Positions 17,654-25,636 of a DNA stretch of 49,925 nt are shown in pieces. How positions within the stretch are numbered: position 1 is the first letter of the stretch; each line of letters opens with the position of its first letter. The translations under genes were made by a program, and so were the position numbers. The notes under the pieces are model-generated. The model saw nothing but the letters and a program-made list of their open reading frames with translations, did not search any database and had not been told where the DNA came from. Origin of the DNA: Alphaproteobacteria bacterium (lineage in GTDB: Bacteria > Pseudomonadota > Alphaproteobacteria > Rhodospirillales > WMHbin7); contig JADGAX010000012.1 of NCBI GenBank assembly GCA_015231795.1, positions 1 to 49,925 of the forward strand, written 5' to 3'.

Positions 17654-20174
17654 TCTTGGCGGCCATGTCGGTCCAGCGAAACAGCTGGGCGCGCTGCAGC
17701 CCGGCCGCCACCAGGGCTTTGCGCGTTTCTTGCAACTGCACTTCCAACAGGGCGCGCGTCATGCCTGGCACATCGGTGGGGCCGACATACATGGCCGCCG
17801 GTCCCGCCACTTCGGCCAGCGACCCCATGGGCGTGGTGATGACCGGACAGCCCGAAGCCATGGCCTCGATCACCGGCATGCCGAAACCTTCATAGAAGGA
17901 CGGAAAGACCAGCGCCACGGCGCCCGCATAGGCCAGGCGCATTTCCTCGTCGCTCATGCGGCCATAAATGATGGGCGTGTCGGGGACCAGATCGATGAAT
18001 TCCTGTTCGACCGGCTTGGCGCCCGAATTGACGATGGCGAACTGGCCTTTGTTGTTCATGCCAGCGAAGCCCTTGAAGAACAGAATGCCGTTCTTGTAGC
18101 TTTTGCGCTGGCCGACCAGCATGTAATAGGGTCTGTCAACGCCGATCCGATTTTTGAAGTCGGCGATCTCGTCCTCGCTGGCGGGCTTGAAGATGGGATT
18201 CACGCCGCAATGCGCGACATGCACGGTCTTGGCGTCGATGGCGGGAAACAGGCGCTTAAGGTCGCTGGCCGTGTTCTCTGAAATGCAGACATAGCCCTTG
18301 CACCTCGCATAGCCGATGGCGTCGTGCTTTTCTTGCCACATCGGCTCGTCGGTGGCGTTGACGCCCACCACCTCGGGAATCATGTCGTAGCCCATGAAAA
18401 TGCTGGGGGTGGACAAGGGGGTGGTGCAGAAGGTGGAGACGAAAAGGTCGATTTCTTCCTCGTCGCAGACCTTTTGCAGCAAGGCGCGGTCTTCGGCCAG
18501 ACGCTCGTAATCGTGGCCGGGCAGATTGCGGCGCATCAGGCCTTGCACTTCCGGCCCCAATCCCTCGCGATCCAGGATCAACAGGTGGTCGGCGAAACCA
18601 TCCTTGACCCAGACCCGCAGCAATTCCTCCCACACCCTGGCGATGCCGGTCAGGTAATCTTGGAAGAAAACGGCGTCGATGGCGATGCGGGGTTTCTTGG
18701 GCGATCCTGGACGGGCGGCGATCTTGGGCGACCGTTCGGTGGCGATTTCGGGTGAGGCATGCTTGTCGCGGCGCGTCCATAGGCTGCGCCCTTCCTGAAT
18801 GTATCCTGCCTGCCTCAGGCGGGCGGCGGCGCTTTCGGGCAAGGGGTCGAACATGGCTTCGGCGACGCAAAGGCTGGCGGGCGTCCGCTCCAGGGGCAGG
18901 CTTTCCAGATTTTGCGCCGATGCCAGCAGAATGGCCTGGGGGCCAAGTTCATCGAACAGATGCTCGGGCGGCGTAATGGCGATACGGCCTTCGCTCTGCG
19001 TCTGGGCGAACAAGGCGCTGTCCTCTGCCACGCGGATATCCAGGCGCGGCAGGTCGATGGCGTCGGTGGCATAGGCCGGGTCAAGCCCAGGGGCCAGGAT
19101 CAGTTGCAGCTTTTTCGAGCGCCGGTGCAGGTCCTGCACCGCCTCATAGGCCTCGACGCGCTTCAACAGCTCTATCGGGCCGTTGGGAAGGGCGAAGCGA
19201 TGGCGCGGATCATCCGACAAATCCCACCCCTCGGCCGCCCTGCCTTCCAGCGCCAAGTCCAGGAATTGGCGGCGCTTGAGGTCGGGATGGTGGTCGGCCA
19301 TGAATTTGGAGCAGCCGGCCAGTCGGATGGCCTTTGCCGCCTCAGGATGCGCCAAATAGTAACACGCTCTGTCGACCAGATCGTCCAGCCCGTCGTAATG
19401 GACGAGATGCTTGCCGTCTTCGAACAATCCGTCCAGCCCCGCCTGCGGCGCCAATCGGTCAGTCAGCAGAAATCCGCCTGCGGCCAGCACTTCGCCGACC
19501 CGGTGGTTGATGTCGCCGTTCAGGCTGACATTCAGGCTGATGGCCGAGCGGGCGTAATGCGCCGATGCCTCTTCCTGGCTGGTGGTGGCCAGATGCAGCG
19601 GCAGACCGGCTTCCTTCAAGGCGTCGAGAACCTGGGTGCGGTAGGGATGCCAGCGGCCCATCGAGCCTATGAATGAGACGGGATAGGCCAGCGCCTGCGC
19701 TTCGGGCTGGGGATGCGGATTGACCGACAGCAGGGGTATCCAATAGCAGGGCGCGTTCAGTCCGGCATGGGCGAAGAAATGCACATGCTGGCGGGCATGA
19801 TGGCAGATGATGAGGTCGAATGGTTCGCTGGCCGCGTAATCCAGCATCCAGGCGATGGGACGTTCCAGGTGATGCGTGTCGCCCAGGATCAGCACTTTGA
19901 CGCCCGGCACGGCCCCAAGGTTGCGGGCTATGTTGCGCCCGGTGGCGTCGGGTTTCACGACCACGATATCGGGGGTAACGCCCAGTTTTCTGGCCGCTTC
20001 GGCCAGGTCGTATTGACCGGGGGCGACGTTCAGGCAGTCGATGCCGGACTTGTCGCGCCCGGTCTGGCAGTCGGGGCCGACGAAAACTTCATGGGGCGCG
20101 AACATCCGGCGCGGATAAAAGCCCGGCTGGGACTGGTAGCAAAGTAGGGCCAGGGGCTGGGCTTTGGATGTCAT
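17616..20174 (-). CDS. Double glycosyltransferase (CgeB-like plus GT4)
   Basis: The 852-residue protein appears to join two glycosyltransferases. The N-terminal half (about residues 1-330) resembles CgeB-type GTs, with a family-like segment SLNVSLNGDINHRVGEVLAA and GGFLLTDR. The C-terminal half (from about 490) is a GT4 enzyme: GVNPIFKP, YYMLVGQRKSYKN and the donor-site motif VFPSFYEGFGMPVIEAMASG. The middle segment is unassigned. The ATG giving MTSKAQPLALL was chosen over one 20 codons upstream. It is divergent from a TPR/OGT-like transferase across 80 bases, which suggests a shared role in glycosylating a surface structure or protein, possibly flagellin; the acceptor is unknown. Confidence 0.85.
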   Translation of the reverse strand: MTSKAQPLALLCYQSQPGFYPRRMFAPHEVFVGPDCQTGRDKSGIDCLNVAPGQYDLAEAARKLGVTPDIVVVKPDATGRNIARNLGAVPGVKVLILGDTHHLERPIAWMLDYAASEPFDLIICHHARQHVHFFAHAGLNAPCYWIPLLSVNPHPQPEAQALAYPVSFIGSMGRWHPYRTQVLDALKEAGLPLHLATTSQEEASAHYARSAISLNVSLNGDINHRVGEVLAAGGFLLTDRLAPQAGLDGLFEDGKHLVHYDGLDDLVDRACYYLAHPEAAKAIRLAGCSKFMADHHPDLKRRQFLDLALEGRAAEGWDLSDDPRHRFALPNGPIELLKRVEAYEAVQDLHRRSKKLQLILAPGLDPAYATDAIDLPRLDIRVAEDSALFAQTQSEGRIAITPPEHLFDELGPQAILLASAQNLESLPLERTPASLCVAEAMFDPLPESAAARLRQAGYIQEGRSLWTRRDKHASPEIATERSPKIAARPGSPKKPRIAIDAVFFQDYLTGIARVWEELLRVWVKDGFADHLLILDREGLGPEVQGLMRRNLPGHDYERLAEDRALLQKVCDEEEIDLFVSTFCTTPLSTPSIFMGYDMIPEVVGVNATDEPMWQEKHDAIGYARCKGYVCISENTASDLKRLFPAIDAKTVHVAHCGVNPIFKPASEDEIADFKNRIGVDRPYYMLVGQRKSYKNGILFFKGFAGMNNKGQFAIVNSGAKPVEQEFIDLVPDTPIIYGRMSDEEMRLAYAGAVALVFPSFYEGFGMPVIEAMASGCPVITTPMGSLAEVAGPAAMYVGPTDVPGMTRALLEVQLQETRKALVAAGLQRAQLFRWTDMAAKIKAVLLAAAGEG

Positions 20175-20254
20175 GGCGCGATAGTAAGGAGGGGATGGAC
20201 CCGGATCAAGCGCCCGCTCTTGCTGAACCGCCATAAGATGGGCAGAGTGCGGTC

Positions 20255-22522
20255 ATGGATATCGCCGCCATTCTCGAAGACGCCAACCGATTGTTCGCCC
20301 AAGGCAAGGTCGAAGAGGCTTATGACCTGGCGGCCAGCCTGCAAGGCGGGCATGCCGACGATCCGGGCCTGCTGTCCCTGATGGGGCGTTTGGCCCTGGC
20401 GACGCTGAAACCCAACATCGCGGCCCCCATGCTTGAGCGCGCCCTGGCGGCCAACCCCGATGACGGGCAGGCCCAACTGGCGCTTGGCCGTTCGCTGCGC
20501 GCCATGGACCGGTCGTTTGACGCCAGGAAACATCTGGAAGCCGCCGTTCGCTTGCTGCCCCAGGATGCCGACGCCCATTTCCAGCTGGCCGAACTGTTGG
20601 AAGGCGAGGGAGACGCCGAACTTGCCAGCCGTCACTATCAGGCGGCCAGGGCGTTGGCGCCCGATCTGGCGGCGATCCCCGCCGCCTTGGCTCGTCTTCG
20701 GGCCGGGCAGGGCGACCGGCAGGCGGCTGAACGCCTGTATCTCGAGGCCATCGCGCTCAATCCCGCAGCGGAAATTCACACGGCCTATGCGGGGCTTTTG
20801 GCCGGTCAGGGGCAAATCGACGCGGCGATTGCCCAGTTCGAGGCCGCCGTGGCGCAAGACCCCAAGAATCCGCAGGCCTGGAACAATCTGTCAGGCCCCT
20901 TGAAGCTAAGGGGGCGTCTGAAGGAGTGCTTGGCGGCGCTCAGGAAGGCGGTGGCTTTGGCGCCGGGCAATGCGCTGATCCACAATAATCTGGCTTTGGC
21001 CCTGCGTCTCGAGGAAGGGGCCGTCGAGGCGCTTGAACATGCCAAGCTGGCCATTTCGCTCAAGCCCGACTATGCCGACGCTTATCTGAACCTGGGCTAT
21101 ATCCTGAACTTGCTGGGCCAACACGAGGCTGCGGTGACGGCTCTTCATCGCGCCATCGCCATCGATCCCGGCAACGCCATCTATCACGGGGCGCTGGGCC
21201 ATGCGCTGAACGGCCAGGGCGCGGTCGAGGACGCCATCTTGGCGTTTCGCCGCTCGCTCGAAATCGATCCATCCAGCGCCTTGGTGCGCAGCAATCTTTT
21301 GATGACGCTGTGCTACAGCACGGACATGCCGCCCGAAGACCTGTTTGCCGAACATAAGCGGTTCAACGACATTCATCAGTCAAAAATCCCCCCCGCGCCA
21401 CATGCCAACGCGCGCGATCCGGCCAAGCGTTTGCGCGTGGGTTACGTGTCGCCCGACTTTCGCACCCATTCGGTCAGCTATTTCTTCGAACCTGTGTTGG
21501 CGGGCCATGACCGGAATGCGGTCGAGCTGTTTTTGTACGCCAATCACCTGCATGGAGACGCGGTTTCGGATCGGCTGCGCAAAATGGCGGATCATTGGCG
21601 GGAAATCAGGGGGCTGACCGATGTGGAAGCCGATGCCCTGATCCGTTCGGACGGCATCGACATTCTGGTCGATCTGGCCGGTCATTCTGCCGACAACCGA
21701 TTGCCGCTGATGGCCAGGAAACCCGCCCCCATTCAGGGCAGTTGGATCGGCTATCCCAACACCACGGGATTGTCCGCCATCGATTTTCGCTTTACCGACG
21801 CCATCGCCGACCCGCCGGGACAAAGCGATGCCTGGCACACGGAAAAACTGATTCGCCTAGCCGGTGGCTTTTTATGCTTCCGCCCGCCCGAGGAAGCGCC
21901 AAATATCGAGCCGATCAAGCCAAGGGGCCTGGGCCAGGCGGTCTTCGGCTGCTTCAACAACCACGCCAAGGTTAGCCCCTATGTCACCAGATTGTGGGCC
22001 GATCTGTTGAAGGAATTGCCCGAAGCCGTTTTGATGTTGAAGAACCGGTCGATGGACGATCCCAGGGCGCGGGCGGAAATTCTCGACCGTTTCGCTTCCA
22101 ACGGGATCGATCCCCAGCGCATCAAGACGGTGGGGCGCATTCCGGGGCGCGGCGGCCATCTGGCGGCCTACAATCTGGTGGATATCTCGCTGGATACGCA
22201 TCCCTACAGCGGCACGGCCACCACTTGCGAATCCTTGTGGATGGGCACGCCGGTGGTGACGTTGGCAGGCCCCACCCATGTCAGCCGCGTCTCGGCATCG
22301 TTGCTGCATCGTGTGGGGCTGGACGATCTGGTGGCGGCGTCGCCCGAAGAATATGTCCTGAAAGCGGTGTCGCTGGCGCTCGATCACGCGCGCCTTCAGG
22401 AGCTTCGCCAGACCTTGCGTGCACGCCTTCAAGCCTCGCCGCTTCTAAACGCCAAGGCTTGCGCGGAAAATGTCGAAGCGGCCTATCGACGCTTATGGGT
22501 GGATTGGTGCGCCGCCGCCTGA
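20255..22522 (+). CDS. TPR-containing O-GlcNAc transferase-like protein (GT41)
   Basis: The 755-residue protein has about ten tetratricopeptide repeats in residues 1-370 (for example AYLNLGYILNLLGQHEAAVTALHRAIAIDPGN spans one) followed by a SPINDLY/OGT-type catalytic region. That region shows LRVGYVSPDFRTHSV, ILVDLAGHSADNRL, GYPNTTGLSAIDFR, FGCFNNHAKVSP, and DTHPYSGTATTCESLWMG with VVTLAG. Bacterial members attach sugars to serine or threonine of proteins or act in glycan synthesis. The ATG at 20255 is close to the first repeat. The gene is divergent from the double glycosyltransferase. Confidence 0.92.
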   Translation: MDIAAILEDANRLFAQGKVEEAYDLAASLQGGHADDPGLLSLMGRLALATLKPNIAAPMLERALAANPDDGQAQLALGRSLRAMDRSFDARKHLEAAVRLLPQDADAHFQLAELLEGEGDAELASRHYQAARALAPDLAAIPAALARLRAGQGDRQAAERLYLEAIALNPAAEIHTAYAGLLAGQGQIDAAIAQFEAAVAQDPKNPQAWNNLSGPLKLRGRLKECLAALRKAVALAPGNALIHNNLALALRLEEGAVEALEHAKLAISLKPDYADAYLNLGYILNLLGQHEAAVTALHRAIAIDPGNAIYHGALGHALNGQGAVEDAILAFRRSLEIDPSSALVRSNLLMTLCYSTDMPPEDLFAEHKRFNDIHQSKIPPAPHANARDPAKRLRVGYVSPDFRTHSVSYFFEPVLAGHDRNAVELFLYANHLHGDAVSDRLRKMADHWREIRGLTDVEADALIRSDGIDILVDLAGHSADNRLPLMARKPAPIQGSWIGYPNTTGLSAIDFRFTDAIADPPGQSDAWHTEKLIRLAGGFLCFRPPEEAPNIEPIKPRGLGQAVFGCFNNHAKVSPYVTRLWADLLKELPEAVLMLKNRSMDDPRARAEILDRFASNGIDPQRIKTVGRIPGRGGHLAAYNLVDISLDTHPYSGTATTCESLWMGTPVVTLAGPTHVSRVSASLLHRVGLDDLVAASPEEYVLKAVSLALDHARLQELRQTLRARLQASPLLNAKACAENVEAAYRRLWVDWCAAA

Positions 22523-22602
22523 TCGCGTGTATCAAGACGCTTGCTACCCCCCCCGGTTGTGTAAGTCTTTCGCCCTGGGGAAGGCTATTTCAGGGGTTGG
22601 CG

Positions 22603-24912
22603 ATGGACGACGACGATAAGGAAACCCTCTCCCCTGGGGAGAGGGTGGCGAGTGAATCGAGCCGGGTGAGGGATGTTGCGGCATCAAGCACCCTCACCCC
22701 AACCCCTCTCCCGCCAGCGGGCGAGGGGCTTTTTACCCTCTCCCCTGGGGAGAGGGTGGCGAGTGAAACAAGCCGGGTGAGGGATTTCAGGAATATGTTT
22801 CCTCCCCTTCGTCATTGCCGGGCTCGACCCGGCAATCCATGGACCCCCGGATCAAGTCCGGGGGTGACAGAAAAAGAAGGGTGGAGCCGCCGCCGGTTCC
22901 TAATCGGAAGCGGCACCTTTGCCCTGGCGCTGCCCTTGGCGGGCAAAGCCCTGGCCGAGGAAGCCGCCACCCCCGACATCAACATCGAAACGCCTGAAAA
23001 CCTGTTCTGCGTTTATGTCGAGCGCGCCACGGGGCGCGTCGTGTCCGCCAAAAGCTTCATCGATGTGAATCCGGAAATCGTCAATGGCCCGCAGGCCCTG
23101 AACCCCTATATAGCACCCACCAGAAATATTTCCCTGGGGACGCGCGCACCCACTTTGTTCAAGCTGGATGTGAAGCGCTTCGCCATTGTCGATATCGAGA
23201 AACGCAACGAGACGTTAAGCGCTTTCAACTCGTTGCATGACGCCTATACGCCGGGCGAATTCACCCATCATTTTTTGCTAAGCCTGGCCGACCGCGAATT
23301 GGGCCGGGAATCCTTGGGCGCTTGGGCGCTGTCGAAAGCCAACGAGGCGCAGAAAGCGACGGCCCTTGAACTTCTGGCCCGCATTCATACCGGCTATAAT
23401 GGCGAACTGATAACGGGTGATCCCGAAAAACTGGCCGAAGCGGTGCGCTTTTACACAGGCCGTGAATTGATCCGCCCTGTGCTGTTCCTGGGCCAGGCCC
23501 CGGATATCGGCGCAATGGTTTTCATTCCCGCCCAAGGTTTGCGCGTGGCATCGGCTGGCGCACTCCATCTTGCACAAGCAGGCAACCATGCGGTCGGCGG
23601 CGGCGTTGCGGTGGGCATGGGCAGCAACATGGCGAAAGCGGTCAGCACCGCCAGCCAGGGCGCGACCTCGGGCGGTGTTAGTGCTGTTGCCGCCGCCGTC
23701 GGCGCATCGGCTGGCGTGGGGGCTGGTGGTGGCGGATCGACCAGCACCGGGGGAAGTGGTGGATCGTCGGCTGGTGCGAGTTCCTCCAGTTCAAGCAGCA
23801 GCGGCGGGGGTGCATGTTTTGTCGCCGGAACCGAGGTGCTGATGGCCGATGGCAAAGTCAAAGAGATAGAAGACGTGGTTGAAGGCGAATGGGTAAGGGG
23901 GGCAAACGGGCAGATCAATCAGGTTCTAGCCTTGCATCGACCTAAACTTGGCAATAAGCACCTTTATAGCGTCAACGGTCCCGTTGCCTTTGTAACCGGA
24001 GATCATCCGTTCATGACAACAGGCGGTTGGAAGTCTATCGACCCCACTACATCGGAAAAATTAAATCCAGGATTGGTTGTTGGCGCACTTGTTGTAGGCG
24101 ATATGTTGGTGACGGATAGCGGTGAGGAAAAGATTGTGCGCTTGGAGCGCGCAACAGCTTCGCCTGAAACGCAGCTTTATAATTTTTCTGTCTCAAACAA
24201 TCAGACTTTCTTTGTTCGATTTGCGGGGGGGGGTACTGCCTTGTCCACAACAAAGGCGGCGGTGGAGGTGGAGGTGGTGGCGGCGGGTTTTAGCGGATTT
24301 TTTCTTGTCCACAACAAAGGTGGCGCAGGCGGCGGTTGCTTCATTTCCGGTACCGAAGTTCTAATGTCCGATGGTTCCGTGAGTCCGATTGAAGACGTGA
24401 AGCCTGGCGACAGGCTGTTGGGTCAGAATGGCGAGGCGAACGATGTTGTTGAACTGAAACGCCCCATGCTTGGCAAGCGCAGTCTGTTTGCCTTCAATGG
24501 CGGTGGTTTCTTCGTCACCGACTCTCACCCTTTCATGACCGAGGATGGCTGGAAAAGCATTGATCCGGCAGCGACTGCGCGGGAACATCAAAACCCTCTC
24601 CCTCGGGGAGAGGGTGGCGAGCATCGCGAGCCGGGTGAGGGTTTGCAAACCGACAGCGCCAGTTGCCCTCACCCCAACCCCTCTCCCCGAGGGAGAGGGG
24701 CTAGTCTGGCCTTCGATCCTTTCAATATCGGCCAATTGAAAATCGGCGATGTGTTGATTTCGAAAGACGGTCCGATTCCGTTATCGAGCATCGACAGTCA
24801 GGACGCCGCCTCGGAAACACCCCTGTTCAATTTCCGCCTAACCGGCAACCAAACCTATTTTGTCCGCGAGAAAGGCTCGTCCACCCCCTTCCTGCTGGTG
24901 CATAACAAGTAA
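22603..24912 (+). CDS. Tat-exported protein with two tandem Hint (intein-like) domains
   Basis: The product has 769 residues if read from the ATG at 22603, which has AGGGG five bases upstream. Residues 8-90 are mostly encoded by three palindromic repeats. A Tat signal follows (SRRRFLIGS at 95-103, then a hydrophobic stretch ending in AGKALA). Residues 120-340 are an unrecognised domain, then a Gly/Ser-rich linker. Hint 1 (405-571) has CFVAGTEVLMADG, TGDH and LVHN; Hint 2 (579-768) has CFISGTEVLMSDG, TDSH and LLVHN. Cys1, TxxH and HN, the self-cleavage residues, are present in both. The residue after HN is lysine, so cleavage is more likely than splicing. A fourth repeat interrupts Hint 2 in frame. 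A GTG at 22864 is an alternative start. Confidence 0.75.
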   Translation: MDDDDKETLSPGERVASESSRVRDVAASSTLTPTPLPPAGEGLFTLSPGERVASETSRVRDFRNMFPPLRHCRARPGNPWTPGSSPGVTEKEGWSRRRFLIGSGTFALALPLAGKALAEEAATPDINIETPENLFCVYVERATGRVVSAKSFIDVNPEIVNGPQALNPYIAPTRNISLGTRAPTLFKLDVKRFAIVDIEKRNETLSAFNSLHDAYTPGEFTHHFLLSLADRELGRESLGAWALSKANEAQKATALELLARIHTGYNGELITGDPEKLAEAVRFYTGRELIRPVLFLGQAPDIGAMVFIPAQGLRVASAGALHLAQAGNHAVGGGVAVGMGSNMAKAVSTASQGATSGGVSAVAAAVGASAGVGAGGGGSTSTGGSGGSSAGASSSSSSSSGGGACFVAGTEVLMADGKVKEIEDVVEGEWVRGANGQINQVLALHRPKLGNKHLYSVNGPVAFVTGDHPFMTTGGWKSIDPTTSEKLNPGLVVGALVVGDMLVTDSGEEKIVRLERATASPETQLYNFSVSNNQTFFVRFAGGGTALSTTKAAVEVEVVAAGFSGFFLVHNKGGAGGGCFISGTEVLMSDGSVSPIEDVKPGDRLLGQNGEANDVVELKRPMLGKRSLFAFNGGGFFVTDSHPFMTEDGWKSIDPAATAREHQNPLPRGEGGEHREPGEGLQTDSASCPHPNPSPRGRGASLAFDPFNIGQLKIGDVLISKDGPIPLSSIDSQDAASETPLFNFRLTGNQTYFVREKGSSTPFLLVHNK
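22625..22730. repeat. Dispersed palindromic repeat, family B, copy 1
   Basis: It begins CCCTCTCCCCTGGGGAGAGGG, passes through GCCGGGTGAGGG, and ends with CCCTCACCCCAACCCCTC and a GC hairpin. It is read in frame in the Hint gene as LSPGERVASE and LTPTPLPPAGEG. Copies lie at 22736-22783 (half) and 24594-24702. Confidence 0.8.
22736..22783. repeat. Dispersed palindromic repeat, family B, half copy
   Basis: This 48-base segment repeats the left half of the family B element just upstream, with CCCTCTCCCCTGGGGAGAGGG and GCCGGGTGAGGG, differing at only a few positions (GTGAAACAA in place of GTGAATCGA). It lacks the right half. It is read in the same frame as copy 1 (LSPGERVASETS), so it probably arose by local duplication or a second insertion. 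Confidence 0.75.
22810..22868. repeat. Dispersed palindromic repeat, family A, copy 2
   Basis: A shorter family A element: CGTCATTGCCGGGCTCG pairs with CCCGGCAATCC, then ACCCCCGGATC with GTCCGGGGGTGAC. It ends at a GTG in frame with the Tat signal of the Hint gene, as copy 1 ends at the ATG of the M23 gene. Confidence 0.75.
24594..24702. repeat. Dispersed palindromic repeat, family B, inside Hint domain 2
   Basis: A 109-base full element. Its left arm CCCTCTCCCTCGGGGAGAGG is the exact reverse complement of bases in its right arm (CCTCTCCCCGAGGGAGAGGG). It lies within the coding sequence of the second Hint domain, after GWKSIDPAATARE, and is translated as NPLPRGEGG ... CPHPNPSPRGRG without breaking the frame. 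Confidence 0.85.
24897..24912 (+). repeat. Left copy of GGTGCATAACAARTAA flanking the toxin-antitoxin genes
   Basis: GGTGCATAACAAGTAA forms the last codons (VHNK and stop) of the Hint gene. The same 16 bases with one change recur at 25637-25652, just past the antitoxin stop, so the two-gene cassette is bracketed by direct copies of the Hint gene's end. Confidence 0.7.
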
Positions 24913-24920
24913 ATTCCGGC

Positions 24921-24949
24921 TTGACGCCATATGGTAAATTTACCATAAT
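24921..24949 (+). promoter_or_regulatory. Promoter of the toxin-antitoxin operon, near-leaderless
   Basis: TTGACG at 24921-24926 and CATAAT at 24944-24949 are 17 bases apart. The toxin ATG begins at 24955, only six bases after the -10 box, so the transcript should start at or next to the initiation codon. Confidence 0.6.
24931..24946. promoter_or_regulatory. Palindromic operator candidate of the toxin-antitoxin operon
   Basis: ATGGTAAATTTACCAT is a perfect 16-base palindrome lying in the promoter spacer and touching the -10 box. That position fits autorepression by the XRE antitoxin encoded downstream. Confidence 0.65.
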
Positions 24950-24954
24950 AAGCC

Positions 24955-25299
24955 ATGCGCGATCTGTTGTGGCTGGGAAGCAGCCTTGAAGATTTGTCGG
25001 ACTTTCCCGCCGAGGTGAAGCGGGCCTTCGGCTTTGCGTTGCGTGAGGTTCAGAAGGGCGTCACCCCCAGCGTGGCGAACCCGCTCAGGCAGTTCGGTTC
25101 CGGCGTTTTTGAATTGCGCGAGCCATATGCTGGCGACGCCTTTCGCACTGTCTATGCCGTTAAGCTTGCCAACGCCGTTTATGTGCTGCACGCCTTCAAG
25201 AAGAAATCGAAATCAGGGATCGCCATGCCGAGGGAAGACATCGCTTTGATTGAGCAACGCCTCAAACGCGCTCAGGAAATTGACCGGGCAAAGGAGTGA
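24955..25299 (+). CDS. RelE/HigB-like toxin (phage Gp49-like family)
   Basis: The 114-residue basic protein resembles the Gp49/HigB branch of the RelE superfamily (PF05973), ribosome-associated or free mRNA interferases. Recognisable segments are FPAEVKRAFGFAL, FELREPYAGDAFRTVYAV and VLHAFKKKSKSG, the last holding the basic residues expected to bind RNA. It is the first gene of a two-gene operon, toxin before antitoxin, as in HigBA-type systems. The start ATG lies six bases after the -10 box and has no ribosome-binding site. The antitoxin ATG is four bases after its stop. Confidence 0.88.
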   Translation: MRDLLWLGSSLEDLSDFPAEVKRAFGFALREVQKGVTPSVANPLRQFGSGVFELREPYAGDAFRTVYAVKLANAVYVLHAFKKKSKSGIAMPREDIALIEQRLKRAQEIDRAKE

Positions 25300-25303
25300 C
25301 GAT

Positions 25304-25633
25304 ATGACCACCATCAAAGCCCGCAAGGGCAGTGCCAATATTTTCAAGGACCTCGGCTTTTCGGATGCCGAGGCCGAAGAGGCTTTGGCCAAGTCGGAAC
25401 TGATTTCCGCCATCGCCGCCACCATCAAGGGGCGCAAGCTGACTCAGGCCGAAGCCGCCAACCTTTGCGGAACAGATCAGCCCACGCTTTCCAAGGTTCT
25501 GCGCGGGCGCATGGAAAGTGTGACCATCGACAAGCTGGCCCATTGGCTGACCGCCTTGGGCCGCAATGTGGAAATTCGCATCGGCAAGCGTGTCGATATT
25601 CGCGGCGGTCATATTGCCGTCCAGGCCGCTTAG
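25304..25633 (+). CDS. XRE-family antitoxin, HigA-like
   Basis: The 109-residue protein has a helix-turn-helix in residues 40-85: KGRKLTQAEAANLCGTDQPTLSKVLRGRMESVTIDKL. It matches the antitoxin that accompanies Gp49-like toxins, which neutralises the toxin and represses the operon. The N-terminal part (SANIFKDLGFSDAEAEEAL) is the family's usual toxin-facing region. The ATG follows AAAGGAGTGACGAT, a strong ribosome-binding site, so translation of the antitoxin should exceed that of the toxin. It likely binds the palindrome at 24931-24946. Confidence 0.9.
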   Translation: MTTIKARKGSANIFKDLGFSDAEAEEALAKSELISAIAATIKGRKLTQAEAANLCGTDQPTLSKVLRGRMESVTIDKLAHWLTALGRNVEIRIGKRVDIRGGHIAVQAA

Positions 25634-25636
25634 GCC

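Noticed and set aside
22547-22554. Eight-C run upstream of the Hint gene as a phase-variable promoter
   Set aside because: No convincing -35/-10 pair flanks it, so a link to expression cannot be supported.
21994-22602. Extension of the Hint gene frame upstream to 21994
   Set aside because: This part overlaps the OGT-like gene in another frame and has shadow-like composition. The ATG at 22603 with AGGGG is the first sensible start.
22601-24912. Prophage or polymorphic toxin gene
   Set aside because: No phage structural gene, immunity gene or C-terminal toxin domain is visible. The protein ends one residue after the second HN.
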